Assembly (NCBI RefSeq): GCF_051967035.1
Contig: NZ_JBQCKK010000013.1
Span: 53,330-117,329, forward strand
Reading direction: 5' to 3'
Source of the DNA: Brevibacillus sp051967035
GTDB lineage: Bacteria; Bacillota; Bacilli; Brevibacillales; Brevibacillaceae
DNA length: 64,000 bases
The notes below the pieces were generated by a model. That model was given only the letters and a program-made list of their open reading frames with translations. It did no database searches and was not told the origin of the DNA. Numbering within the stretch: position 1 is the stretch's first letter; the number at the start of each line of letters is the position of its first letter. Positions 33,297 to 41,688 of the stretch are shown one piece after another. Both the position numbers and the translations under genes were made by a program.

Positions 33297-35229
33297 GCAG
33301 ATTCTGATCGTAGGCGACGGGCTGCTGGCTGATCTGGTCGTCTCGCGGTTACAGGCGGAGTTTCGCCTGACGCGGCGGCAGACGGTCGAGCGAGCGGATA
33401 CGCATGCCGACCTGGCGCTGGTGCTGCAAGACGGCTGGCAGCCGCATGAACATCTGGAAGCGGAAAAACGGTTTCAGGCATCCGGCATCCCTTGGCTCCG
33501 AGCGTTTGTGTCCTTTGGCGAAGCGGTGGTAGGGCCGTTTGTGCGGCCGGGAATGCCCGGTTGCTCGCAGTGCGCCGACATGCGGCGGCTTATGGCTGGC
33601 CGCGACCGCAAGGAGATGTGGGAGCATCAGTTCCAGTTGACGGAAGAGGGCGGGGGCGGGGCAGATGCCTGGGCCTCGCGCACGGGACTTTTGCAGGCGA
33701 GCCATTATGTGGTCGAGGAAGTGCACCGGTTGGCGGCGGGAGAACAAGCCCGGTTGCACGATCACATCCAGTTGCTCGACTTGCAGACGCTGGCGTGCTC
33801 CCGTCACTTTTTCCTCCCGGATCCGCTCTGCGGCATTTGCGGACGGCTGGAGGAAGATACCCCGGAAAAAGCGACGTTTGCCTGGAAGCCGAATCCCAAG
33901 CCGCATCCGAATCGCTATCGGGTGAAGTCGCTGGACAATTTGCAGCCCAGGCTGCGCACGGAATACGTGGATGCGCGGACAGGTTTTCTGAACGGGAAAA
34001 TGCGCGATCTCGTCTCGGTTTACGCGGATGTGAGCGTCAATCTCCCGTTGTTTCCCCACGATGAAGGGACCGCAGGCAGGTCGAATTCCTACGCCGACAG
34101 CGAATGGACGGCGATTCTGGAAGGGCTGGAGCGCTATTGCGGCCTGACCCCGCGCGGCAAAAAAACGGTTGTGTACGACTGCTACGCGAATCTGGCCGAA
34201 CACGCGCTCGATCCGGTGACATGCGGCGTTCATTCCCGGGAGCAGTACGCTATGCCCGGCTTTCCTTTTCAGCCGTTCGACCCGAAGCGACCGATGAACT
34301 GGGTGTGGGGCTATTCCTGCATGAAGGAGCGGCCGATTCTCGTTCCCGAGCGGATGGCTTACTACAGTCTTGGCTTCGGAGACGGCTTCGTCTTTGAGAC
34401 GTCCAATGGCTGTGCCATCGGCGGGAGCCTGGAGGAAGCGATTTTTTACGGCATCCTGGAGGTGGTGGAGCGCGATGCGTTTTTGCTCACCTGGTATGCC
34501 AAGCTGCCGCTGCCCAGACTCGATCCGGCGACGTCCGGTGATCGGGAGCTGGACTTGATGCTCGCGCGGCTTGCGTCCGTCACCGACTACGATTTGCACC
34601 TGTACAACGCGACGATGGAAAACGGCATTCCGAGCGTGTGGATGATCGCGAAAAACCGCAAACAGGCAGGGCTGAATCTCGTCTGCGCAGGCGGCGCTCA
34701 TCCCGATCCGGTCCGGGCGGTCAAAAGCGGGCTGCACGAAACCGCCGCGATGCTGCACAACTTGCAAGACAAGTTCGAAGCCAATCGTGACAGCTACTTG
34801 CGCATGTACCACGACGCCTCGCTCGTGAAAAAAATGGACGATCACGCCATGCTCTACGGCTTGCCGGAGGCGGAAGAACGCCTGGGCTTTTTGCTCGAAA
34901 ACAACGGGCCGCCGCAGTCGTTTGCCGAGGCGTTTGCCCAGCCGCGCAAGCACGCGGATTTGACAGACGACCTGAAGGAGCTTTTGGATGTCTTTCGCCG
35001 TTTGCAGCTCGACGTCATTGTCGTGGAGCAGACGACGCCAGAGGTCAGCCGTATCGGGTTGTCCTGCGTGCGGGTCCTGATTCCGGGGATGCTCCCGATG
35101 ACGTTTGGTCACCATCTGACGCGCCTGACCAACCTGGAGCGTGTCCTGCACGTTCCGGTCACGCTCGGCTACGCCAAGCAGCCGCTCACGTACGCCCAAC
35201 TGAATCCGCATCCGCACCCGTTTCCGTAA
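33289..35229 (+). CDS. Fused E1-like/YcaO TOMM cyclodehydratase
   Basis: ATP-dependent enzyme of 646 aa that cyclises Cys (and Ser/Thr) to azolines in the precursor core. The N-terminal E1-like part (about 1-200) has two CxxC pairs, Cys92/Cys95 and Cys181/Cys184, a tetra-Cys zinc site. The YcaO part (about 225-646) has ATP-binding glutamates in SEWTAILEGLERYCG and EEAIFYGILEVVERDAF, and ends with the proline-rich tail HPHPFP, a hallmark of azoline-forming YcaO enzymes. SagC- and SagD-like functions are therefore fused. It overlaps the upstream gene by 8 bp. Confidence 0.92.
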   Translation: MSKQILIVGDGLLADLVVSRLQAEFRLTRRQTVERADTHADLALVLQDGWQPHEHLEAEKRFQASGIPWLRAFVSFGEAVVGPFVRPGMPGCSQCADMRRLMAGRDRKEMWEHQFQLTEEGGGGADAWASRTGLLQASHYVVEEVHRLAAGEQARLHDHIQLLDLQTLACSRHFFLPDPLCGICGRLEEDTPEKATFAWKPNPKPHPNRYRVKSLDNLQPRLRTEYVDARTGFLNGKMRDLVSVYADVSVNLPLFPHDEGTAGRSNSYADSEWTAILEGLERYCGLTPRGKKTVVYDCYANLAEHALDPVTCGVHSREQYAMPGFPFQPFDPKRPMNWVWGYSCMKERPILVPERMAYYSLGFGDGFVFETSNGCAIGGSLEEAIFYGILEVVERDAFLLTWYAKLPLPRLDPATSGDRELDLMLARLASVTDYDLHLYNATMENGIPSVWMIAKNRKQAGLNLVCAGGAHPDPVRAVKSGLHETAAMLHNLQDKFEANRDSYLRMYHDASLVKKMDDHAMLYGLPEAEERLGFLLENNGPPQSFAEAFAQPRKHADLTDDLKELLDVFRRLQLDVIVVEQTTPEVSRIGLSCVRVLIPGMLPMTFGHHLTRLTNLERVLHVPVTLGYAKQPLTYAQLNPHPHPFP

Positions 35230-35256
35230 AAATCGCGCCCCAAAGGGGAGAGAGTG

Positions 35257-36855
35257 ATGAGTCTTGAGCGTTTTTTGCACGACCTGCATTTTGCCACCGA
35301 AAAAGTCAGGCCGCCTGATCTGGAAGTGAACTGGGACGACGCTCCGCTGCCCTACAAGCTGTACGGCGGTTTGCCGACTGTTTCGCTGCCCGCGGAGGTA
35401 GCCTTGTCGCTCGTAGACGAACAGGTGGAGGGCGAACCGACAATGGCCCAGCTCGGCAGCCTGCTCTACTATGCGTACGGACTGGCAAAAATCAGCCAGA
35501 CGGTGTTTCCGCAGGAGGAGAGGGAGGGGGGGCTGTTTCCTGCGCAGTCCTACCGCAGGGCCATTCCTTCGGGCGGAGCGTTGTATCCGAACGAAGTCTA
35601 TCTGTATGCGAAGCTCTCGTACATGACCCAGGGCGTCTATCATTACGATGTGGCCCATCATCGGCTTGTGCTGCTGCGCGAGGGAGACTTCGATGCCTAC
35701 GTGAGCCAGTCGCTCGGACAACGCTGCGCGGTGCACCACTGCTTTGGCGTGCTGTTTCTATCCTCCTACTTTTGGAAAAACGCCTATAAATACGACTTGT
35801 TTTCGTACCGCCTGCAAGCGCTCGATACGGGCGTGCTGCTCGGACAATGGCTGGCTTTGGCCGCTGGCTGCGGCATGGAAGCAGGCGTGCACTATTTGTT
35901 TTTGGATCGGGCTGTCAACCATCTGCTCGGCTTGTCGGGGAGCGAAGAGAGCGTGTATGCGATCATGCCGCTGACGACGAAGCCGCAGGAAGCCTGGCCG
36001 TTGCCTGCGCCGGGGCTGTCGACCGGACCGGCATCCACCGGGGAGTTGACGGCTGAACGACTGATCTGCCAGCTAGGACGCGTCAGGCATCGGCACAAAA
36101 TCGGCTCGCAGACGCAAAAAGACTACCCGCTGCTGCGCAAAATGAATGAAGCGGCCATGTACGAATCGACCGCATCCTTTGGCGATCCGGCAGCCGTCGG
36201 CGAACCGCCGGGGAGGAAAGGCGAGGAGAAGCGGCATAGCCTGCCGCCAGGCTCGCCGCCGCGACCTGATCTTGCGGAATTTTGCCGCCGCCGCATTTCG
36301 CCGGAGCTTGATTTTGTTTGGCGAAAAATCGCGCAGGAGCAACTGGGGGCCCTGTTGCAAGAGGCGTTTGGCGCTTTTCGCTACCGCCATGATCTCGGAG
36401 GCACAGAAAGCGCGCTGCCCGCCCTGTATGTCTGTATATACCGGGTGGAAGGCATCGCCGATGGGGCATATCGCTACGCGCCAGACAGGCACAGTCTGGT
36501 GGCGAGGCAAACGGGGGATCAGCGGCAGAGGCTACAGGCGGGCATGACGCTCGACAATGTCAATCTGTTTCAAGTGCCGCTCTGCTTCCACGTTGTGGGG
36601 CAGAGGCACCATCTGCGCGCCCGATGGGGGTACAGAGGCTACCGGATTCAGCAGATGCAGGCAGGAATCGCCGTACACCGCTTGCTGCTCGCGGCCTTTG
36701 CCTGCGGGCTGGGCGGACACCCGCTGCTCGGGTACGATGTGGCGGCCTGCGACGGGATTTACGGGCTGTCGGATGAACAAGAGACGTGCCTGATCCAGGT
36801 GCCTGTCGGCTCGTACAGGCAGCGAGTTCGTCTGGAGGGCAGCTTACACGGGTAA
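35257..36855 (+). CDS. SagB-type azoline dehydrogenase (FMN nitroreductase fold, duplicated)
   Basis: FMN-dependent oxidase of 532 aa that oxidises azolines to aromatic thiazoles/oxazoles. Two nitroreductase-like halves are visible: the first with RRAIPSGGALYPNEVYLYAK and GLAAGCGMEAGV-type residues, the second with YRHDLGGTESALPALYVCIY and HRLLLAAFACGLGGHPLLGYD. Duplicated SagB/ThcOx-like domains are usual in the bacteriocin group. The ATG at 35257 has GGGGAG 6 nt upstream; GTG at 35254 is too close. Last gene of the cluster. No exporter or protease gene follows. Confidence 0.88.
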   Translation: MSLERFLHDLHFATEKVRPPDLEVNWDDAPLPYKLYGGLPTVSLPAEVALSLVDEQVEGEPTMAQLGSLLYYAYGLAKISQTVFPQEEREGGLFPAQSYRRAIPSGGALYPNEVYLYAKLSYMTQGVYHYDVAHHRLVLLREGDFDAYVSQSLGQRCAVHHCFGVLFLSSYFWKNAYKYDLFSYRLQALDTGVLLGQWLALAAGCGMEAGVHYLFLDRAVNHLLGLSGSEESVYAIMPLTTKPQEAWPLPAPGLSTGPASTGELTAERLICQLGRVRHRHKIGSQTQKDYPLLRKMNEAAMYESTASFGDPAAVGEPPGRKGEEKRHSLPPGSPPRPDLAEFCRRRISPELDFVWRKIAQEQLGALLQEAFGAFRYRHDLGGTESALPALYVCIYRVEGIADGAYRYAPDRHSLVARQTGDQRQRLQAGMTLDNVNLFQVPLCFHVVGQRHHLRARWGYRGYRIQQMQAGIAVHRLLLAAFACGLGGHPLLGYDVAACDGIYGLSDEQETCLIQVPVGSYRQRVRLEGSLHG

Positions 36856-36862
36856 AACGAAA

Positions 36863-36903
36863 GAAGGCTGACGTGCGCGGGAGGCGCAGACAGCCTTCTC
36901 TTG
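36863..36903. terminator. Bidirectional terminator between bacteriocin cluster and antiporter
   Basis: GAAGGCTG/CAGCCTTC stem with an inner TGCGC/GCGCA helix; modest T-rich flanks on both strands. The genes on either side converge here. Confidence 0.6.
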
Positions 36904-36939
36904 GTATCGGGTTCTTTGGTGACGCCTGAATGAACGTCT

Positions 36940-38193
36940 CTATCGCTGGTGTTTTTCCCCGCTCGGGGCAGGAGCAGCGGCTTTGGCTGCTTGTGTCCGG
37001 AACATCCTGTCCAGCGGAAGCACTTTGCTGACCAGGTTGTGAATATGCTTCGATTCCTTCGTCAGTACCGGGCCGAGAATGGCCAGAATCAGGACGTAGA
37101 GGGCGGTGAATGGCTGCAAAATTTCCAACAGTCCGCCTGCTTTTCCCAGATTCGCAATCAGGATGGAAAATTCCCCGCGCGCTGTAATCGTCAGACCGAT
37201 ATTCGACGAAGCGCGTGCCGACAAGCCTGCGCTGCGTCCGGCGAGAAGTCCGGCCGTGTAGTTTCCGATCAGGGTGATGGCGACCGCAGCCAGCGACAGC
37301 CAGACAGCGCCACCGAGCTGGAGCGGGTCAATCGACAAGCCGAAGCTGAAGAAGAACATGGCGCCAAAAAAGTCGCGGAAAGGCAGAATCATGTGCTCGA
37401 TTCTCTTCATATGGACCGTTTCTGCAAGGACCAGCCCGACGAGCAAGGCGCCAATCGCCTCAGCTACGTGGATCGTTTCCGAGAAGCCGGCTACGAGGAA
37501 CAGGCCTGCAAAGACCGTCAACATGAAAAGTTCATTGGATTTGATATGGAGCGCACGGTTGAGCAATGGGACGAGCTTGCGTCCTACGATGATGAACAGA
37601 AGCATGTACCCGAGCGCGATCAGCGCTGAGGTGAGGACGCCGACGACCGATGTGGCTCCACTCAGCACGAGACCGGACATGATGGACAAGTAGACAGCGA
37701 GGAACAGATCGTCAAACATAATCATGCCCAGAATCATTTCCGTTTCCGGGTTGGCTGTCCGTTTGAGATCCACCAGCACCTTTGCCACGATGGCTGTGGA
37801 GGAGATCGTCGTAATCCCGGCAATAATGAGAATTTCCTTGAACGGAACCCCGGCAAAGTACCCGAAGAGCAAGCCAAGCGTAAAGTTGATGCCTATATAG
37901 ATGGTGCCGCCGATCGCGATGGAGCGTCCCGCTTTAATCAGACGGCCAACCGAAAATTCAAGTCCAACGTAAAACAACAGAAACAGGACACCCATCCGAC
38001 CCATGAAGTCAATGAGTGGTTCGCTTTCAATAAACCGAAAATCGATCAGACCGATCGAGGCGGCGTGCGGCCCGACGGCCATACCGATGAGGATGTAAAA
38101 CGGAACGATGGAAAAGCGGAGTTTTTGCGAGATGAACCCTGCAATGGCGATTAAGCCAATGGCCAGACCGATTTCAAAGACGATGTGTTCCAA
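36940..38193 (-). CDS. khtU: K+/H+ antiporter membrane subunit KhtU (CPA2 family)
   Basis: Monovalent cation/proton antiporter of 417 aa with 11-12 membrane segments. VGLEFSVGRLIKAGRS and the ITARGEFSILIANLGKAGG stretch are characteristic of CPA2 carriers, and LALVGLVLAETVHMKR-like residues are also present. With KhtT it should extrude K+ under alkaline, methylglyoxal or c-di-AMP control as in B. subtilis KhtTU. Its ATG lies 1 bp beyond the khtT stop, so the two are co-translated. The third B. subtilis gene, khtS, is not seen next to them. Confidence 0.9.
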   Translation of the reverse strand: MEHIVFEIGLAIGLIAIAGFISQKLRFSIVPFYILIGMAVGPHAASIGLIDFRFIESEPLIDFMGRMGVLFLLFYVGLEFSVGRLIKAGRSIAIGGTIYIGINFTLGLLFGYFAGVPFKEILIIAGITTISSTAIVAKVLVDLKRTANPETEMILGMIMFDDLFLAVYLSIMSGLVLSGATSVVGVLTSALIALGYMLLFIIVGRKLVPLLNRALHIKSNELFMLTVFAGLFLVAGFSETIHVAEAIGALLVGLVLAETVHMKRIEHMILPFRDFFGAMFFFSFGLSIDPLQLGGAVWLSLAAVAITLIGNYTAGLLAGRSAGLSARASSNIGLTITARGEFSILIANLGKAGGLLEILQPFTALYVLILAILGPVLTKESKHIHNLVSKVLPLDRMFRTQAAKAAAPAPSGEKHQR

Positions 38194-38194
38194 A

Positions 38195-38692
38195 TCAAGC
38201 CCCCCCTGATATGAGTGTAGATTTTAACACTTTCACCTGCCCTCTCTCGCCTGCGACAACCAGCGTCACACCCGCAGTAAGAATGCATTCTGGTCCCGGA
38301 CTCACTTTCTGCTTTTGATCCTTTTCAATAATGGCGATGATGGTAGCCCCTGTTTTTTGGCGAATGTCCAGTTCCCCGATCGACTTTCCGATGCAGGCCG
38401 AACCTGGCTCGATCTTGTACCATTCGATCACGAGCTGATCGAGCGCCATCTCGATTGTTTCCAGCGCTTTCGGCTTATAGGTCATCCCGCCGATGATGCC
38501 GGCCAGCTGGCGCGATTCCTCGTCATCGAGCGTGACCATCGAGACGCTTTCGTCCCAGTCGTCTTTGTCAAAATGGTAAATTTCCCGTTGACCGTCATCG
38601 TGGATAATGATAATCAGCTTGTCACCGCTTCTTGTCTCCACTTGGTACTTTCGTCCGATTCCTGGCAAATCTGATTCCCTGATAGTGAACAT
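38195..38692 (-). CDS. khtT: KhtT-like regulatory subunit with RCK_C (TrkA-C) domain
   Basis: Cytosolic gating subunit of 165 aa. The N-terminal half (begins MFTIRESDLPGIGRKYQVET) is the KhtT-specific domain, with IIIIHDDGQREIYHF; the C-terminal half (about 85-160) is an RCK_C domain with CIGKSIGELDIRQKTGATIIAI and LTAGVTLVVAGERGQV. RCK_C domains of this group bind c-di-AMP, which activates K+ export. AGGAGG precedes the ATG. It is the first gene of the khtT-khtU unit. A palindrome 40 bp upstream may be an operator. Confidence 0.9.
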   Translation of the reverse strand: MFTIRESDLPGIGRKYQVETRSGDKLIIIIHDDGQREIYHFDKDDWDESVSMVTLDDEESRQLAGIIGGMTYKPKALETIEMALDQLVIEWYKIEPGSACIGKSIGELDIRQKTGATIIAIIEKDQKQKVSPGPECILTAGVTLVVAGERGQVKVLKSTLISGGA

Positions 38693-38731
38693 GGAATACG
38701 CCTCCTAAACGTGGAATCCACCTGTTTTCGA

Positions 38732-38749
38732 CAAACAAATAATTGTTTG
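38732..38749. promoter_or_regulatory. Palindrome upstream of khtTU
   Basis: CAAACAA and TTGTTTG are perfect 7-bp arms with 4 bp between them, 40 bp upstream of the khtT start. Candidate binding site for an unknown regulator; no matching regulator gene lies nearby. Confidence 0.4.
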
Positions 38750-38784
38750 CTAATATCATCATATACGTAAATGATGCGAAAAGT

Positions 38785-39060
38785 CTACATTTCGAAACAG
38801 TTCGCAAAAAATATGACACACTTTGTCCGATTTCTGAAGGGGCAGAAAAGCGCAAAAAAGACCGCCGCTGCGAGCAGTCCAGGTAAATTCTCTTTAACTC
38901 GGGGTGAATAGTAGGAATGTCTTTTTTGGATGTTTTCCAGCAGTTTGATGATTCGGTCGTTTTGCTCGACTTGCATGAGGATGTTCGCGTTGATTTTTCG
39001 CAAGGCGTCGTACAGGGCAGCCAAAGCGGCAACGGCAACGACGGCAACCAAACCCAGCAT
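38785..39060 (-). CDS. Small membrane-anchored coiled-coil protein, function unknown
   Basis: Predicted 91-aa protein with an N-terminal membrane segment (MLGLVAVVAVAALAALY) followed by a heptad-like helix (RKINANILMQVEQNDRIIKLLENIQ). The C-terminal 35 residues include a second hydrophobic patch and a cysteine-containing tail that look less typical. The ATG at 39060 has AAAAGGAG 9 nt upstream; the frame back to 39144 is less convincing. Small anchored coiled-coil proteins of this kind are common in Bacillales. No known family recognised. Confidence 0.5.
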   Translation of the reverse strand: MLGLVAVVAVAALAALYDALRKINANILMQVEQNDRIIKLLENIQKRHSYYSPRVKENLPGLLAAAVFFALFCPFRNRTKCVIFFANCFEM

Positions 39061-39183
39061 GTGGATCGCTCCTTTTACATTTTTTTCTAATCCAATCGAG
39101 AGAATTGTACCACATGTACCAGATGTGGCGCGCGCAAGACTCATTGCTCTGCACAGATTCTCCCGGCCACATGCCGCTTTTCA

Positions 39184-39212
39184 TTGAACGAGGAGGCAAT
39201 CGTCTCTATACT
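39184..39212 (+). promoter_or_regulatory. SigA-type promoter of the DedA gene
   Basis: TTGAAC (39184-39189), 17-bp spacer, TATACT (39207-39212), 47 bp before the start codon. Confidence 0.65.
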
Positions 39213-39258
39213 TGAAGGATAGAAGAATAAGTATCGGTTGATATAAAAGAGGGGTACT

Positions 39259-39870
39259 ATGCAAAACTGGCTGACGCATTTCATTGAACAATACAGCTAT
39301 CTAGGCATTTTCTTGATGATGGCGCTGGAAAATGTATTTCCGCCGATTCCTTCTGAAGTGATCCTGACCTTTGGCGGCTTTATGACCACGCACTCGACGT
39401 TGACCGTGCCGGGCGTCATTTTGTCGGCCACGTTCGGGTCCGTACTCGGCGCGATTCTGCTTTACGGGATCGGCTACTATCTGGACGTGGAAAAAATCGG
39501 GAAGGTCGTGGAGCGCTGGGGACATCTCTTGCGGATCAAGCAGACAGACATCCAGCGAGCGCATGCCTGGTTTGACAAATACGGCTACTGGACGATTTTG
39601 TTTTGCCGGATGATTCCGCTGGTACGCAGCCTCATTTCCATTCCGGCGGGGATGGCCCGGATGAACCTGCCGTTGTTTTTGCTGTTTACGGGCATCGGGA
39701 CCTTTTTGTGGAACATTGCCCTGGTGTGGGTCGGGGCGTTTCTCGGTGAGTCGTGGCAAGACGTGCTCCACGTGATGGAAGTGTACGCGGGATTTGTCTA
39801 CAAGGGGATTGCTGTCGCCGCGGTCGTTTTCCTCCTGGTTTTCCTTCGCAAGCGCGGCGTCAAACCATAA
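39259..39870 (+). CDS. DedA family membrane protein
   Basis: Integral membrane protein of the DedA/SNARE-associated family, 203 aa. Motifs: ENVFPPIPSEVILTFGGFM near the N-terminus, the conserved acidic and basic residues in the middle (FDKYGYWTILFCRMIPLVRS) and SIPAGMARMNL. Recent work on DedA proteins points to flipping of phospholipid or undecaprenyl phosphate; some Bacillales members affect envelope homeostasis. Monocistronic, with its own promoter and a terminator at 39892. Confidence 0.92.
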   Translation: MQNWLTHFIEQYSYLGIFLMMALENVFPPIPSEVILTFGGFMTTHSTLTVPGVILSATFGSVLGAILLYGIGYYLDVEKIGKVVERWGHLLRIKQTDIQRAHAWFDKYGYWTILFCRMIPLVRSLISIPAGMARMNLPLFLLFTGIGTFLWNIALVWVGAFLGESWQDVLHVMEVYAGFVYKGIAVAAVVFLLVFLRKRGVKP

Positions 39871-39891
39871 GCTGCCAGCTGAGGAGATGGG

Positions 39892-39921
39892 CCCTCTTTC
39901 TTTTGGGGAAAGAGGGTTTTT
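39892..39921 (+). terminator. Intrinsic terminator
   Basis: CCCTCTTTC/GAAAGAGGG perfect 9-bp stem, then TTTTT, 22 bp after the DedA stop. The following 200 bp up to 40122 hold no gene I can support. Confidence 0.85.
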
Positions 39922-40122
39922 CGCAACGGCAAGCGACGCCGCCTTTTTCTTGGACAGGCCGCAGCGGTGGAGAAAATGACCCTGTCCCAAAAGAAAGTCG
40001 GCAGGAACCATGCGGGGCGGGAAGGAATTAATGAAGAGGAAAACACACACCAGAGCGCAAGCAGGCGCACGGTTGTGTAAGCGCATACCATGCATCTGCA
40101 TGCAAAAGGAGGCCGACTACAC

Positions 40123-40983
40123 ATGAATGCTCACCCGCATGGGAACAACGAACCGGACAAGTCCACGCTGGAAAAGGAGATCCATACCGATTTCAAGAAG
40201 GAAATGACGTATGGCGACTACCTGCATCTGGACAAGATTTTGGCGAGTCAAAAGCAGTTGTCCACTCATCACGACGAGATGCTGTTCATCATCATTCACC
40301 AGGTGAGCGAGCTGTGGATGAAGCAGATTTTGCACGAGCTTGCCGCAGCGATGGACTGTATTTCCCGCCACGAGCTGGAGCCGGCCTTCAAGATGTTTTC
40401 CCGCGTGTCGCGCATTCAGCAGCAGCTCATCAAGTCGTGGGATGTCCTTTCCACGCTCACCCCTGCTGACTACTTGCAGTTCCGCGACAAGCTGGGGCAC
40501 TCATCCGGGTTTCAGTCCTTTCAAAACAGGCTGATCGAGTTTGCGCTCGGCTATAAAAATGCGCATGTCTTGGCCGTGTACGAGCATCAGCCACAACTGC
40601 ATGCGCAGTTGAGCGCAGCGCTGCACGCGCCCAGCATTTACGATGCGGCGATCAAGGAGATGGCAGCGCGCGGCCTGCCGATCGATCCGGCGTGTCTGGA
40701 GCGGGACTGGTCGCAGCCGTATCAGCCTCATGCAAGCGTCGAGCAGGCCTGGCTGACGGTATATCGCGACGTACACCAATACTGGGATTTGTACGAGCTG
40801 GCGGAAAAGCTCGTGGACATCGCCAGCCAGCAGCAGCAATGGCGCTTCAACCATATGACCACCGTGGAGCGCATTATCGGACAAAAGCCCGGCACGGGTG
40901 GCTCTTCCGGCGTCGCTTATTTGCGCAGGGCGCTCGATCATCGCTTTTTCCCGGAGCTGTGGAGCTTGCGTACGCAGTTGTAG
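40123..40983 (+). CDS. kynA: Tryptophan 2,3-dioxygenase
   Basis: Heme dioxygenase of 286 aa that opens the indole ring of L-tryptophan to N-formylkynurenine. The family start YGDYLHLDKILASQKQLS, the substrate loop HHDEMLFIIIHQVSELWMKQ and the C-terminal heme-ligand region RFNHMTTVERIIGQKPGTGGSSGVAYL are complete. The ATG at 40123 follows AAAAGGAGG; an in-frame ATG at 40090 is upstream of that site. In many Bacillales kynA is followed by kynB and kynU; here ybaK follows instead, so any further kynurenine genes lie outside the window. Confidence 0.94.
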   Translation: MNAHPHGNNEPDKSTLEKEIHTDFKKEMTYGDYLHLDKILASQKQLSTHHDEMLFIIIHQVSELWMKQILHELAAAMDCISRHELEPAFKMFSRVSRIQQQLIKSWDVLSTLTPADYLQFRDKLGHSSGFQSFQNRLIEFALGYKNAHVLAVYEHQPQLHAQLSAALHAPSIYDAAIKEMAARGLPIDPACLERDWSQPYQPHASVEQAWLTVYRDVHQYWDLYELAEKLVDIASQQQQWRFNHMTTVERIIGQKPGTGGSSGVAYLRRALDHRFFPELWSLRTQL

Positions 40984-41006
40984 GCGAACGAAATGGAGTG
41001 GGGAAC

Positions 41007-41495
41007 ATGAAGCAGACCAAAACGAATGCGATGCGGATATTGGAAAGGGAAAAAATCGACTACACCATGCTGACGTATCGAACCGACGACGGGAACATTG
41101 ACGGCATTTCTGTCGCGCAAAAAATCGGCCGGGAAGCCGGAGCCGTATGGAAAACGCTCGTTACGCAGGGGACGAGCCGGGCGTATTACGTCTTCGTGAT
41201 CCCGGTGGAAGCCGAGCTGGATCTGAAAAAGGCAGCGAAAGTGGTCGGGGAAAAAAAGATCGAGATGATCCCCGTCAAAGACATCACCGCTGTATCGGGA
41301 TATGTGCGCGGCGGTTGCTCTCCGGTGGGGATGAAAAAGCTGTTCCCGACCGTCATTGACAGCAGCGTGGCGCACAGGGAGCGGATCATCGTCAGCGGGG
41401 GCAGCATTGGCGTGCAGATTGAGCTGGCGGTTGACGGGCTGCTGAAGGCGACGAAAGGTCGGCTGGCTGACGTTACTACGATGCCAATCGCATGA
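41007..41495 (+). CDS. ybaK: Cys-tRNA(Pro)/Cys-tRNA(Cys) deacylase YbaK
   Basis: Editing enzyme of 162 aa that removes mischarged cysteine from tRNA(Pro). Motifs: the N-terminal TNAMRILEREKIDYTMLTY, KTLVTQGTSRAYYVFVIPVE containing the conserved lysine, GYVRGGCSPVGMKKLFPTVID and IIVSGGSIGVQIEL. Starts 23 bp after kynA, with GGAGTGGGG upstream, so the pair is probably co-transcribed although their functions seem unrelated. Confidence 0.93.
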   Translation: MKQTKTNAMRILEREKIDYTMLTYRTDDGNIDGISVAQKIGREAGAVWKTLVTQGTSRAYYVFVIPVEAELDLKKAAKVVGEKKIEMIPVKDITAVSGYVRGGCSPVGMKKLFPTVIDSSVAHRERIIVSGGSIGVQIELAVDGLLKATKGRLADVTTMPIA

Positions 41496-41522
41496 GGCCG
41501 GGCTGCTTTTTACAAAACCTTA

Positions 41523-41551
41523 TTGACACATCGGAATAACCCTACTAATCT
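41523..41551 (+). promoter_or_regulatory. SigA-type promoter of sulfur unit 1
   Basis: TTGACA (41523-41528), 17 bp, TAATCT (41546-41551). The stretch ATAACCCTACTAATC (41536-41550) overlaps the -10 and is shared with the promoter of unit 2. Confidence 0.6.
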
Positions 41552-41573
41552 GGATGGAGAAAACCCGTTTCCT

Positions 41574-41620
41574 GCCGATTGGTCGACCAAAGGCTCCTGT
41601 GCTTGTACAGGGGCCTTTTT
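41574..41620 (+). promoter_or_regulatory. Leader hairpin plus terminator (attenuator), sulfur unit 1
   Basis: A 21-nt hairpin (41574-41594: lower stem GCC/GGC, GA on the 5' side and A on the 3' side, upper stem TTGG/CCAA, loop TCGA) shares its last three bases with the 5' arm of an intrinsic terminator (41589-41620: AAAGGCTCCTGT with ACAGGGGCC, then TTTTT). The two structures are mutually exclusive. Same layout in sulfur units 2 and 3. Confidence 0.65.
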
Positions 41621-41688
41621 GTGCGTTCTCAACCGGGGCTGGCTGCGGGCGTAGGCGAAAAGGCGTACGGGATGAAGGAGGAGAGAAA

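Noticed and set aside
38693..38790. c-di-AMP (ydaO) riboswitch upstream of khtTU
   Set aside because: The leader is under 100 nt and has none of the conserved ydaO sequence blocks; c-di-AMP control here is expected at the protein level through the RCK_C domain.
41561..41620. S-box, T-box or FMN riboswitch in the sulfur leaders
   Set aside because: The leaders of units 1 and 2 are far too short and lack the conserved S-box, T-box or RFN sequences; only the small hairpin and terminator are present.
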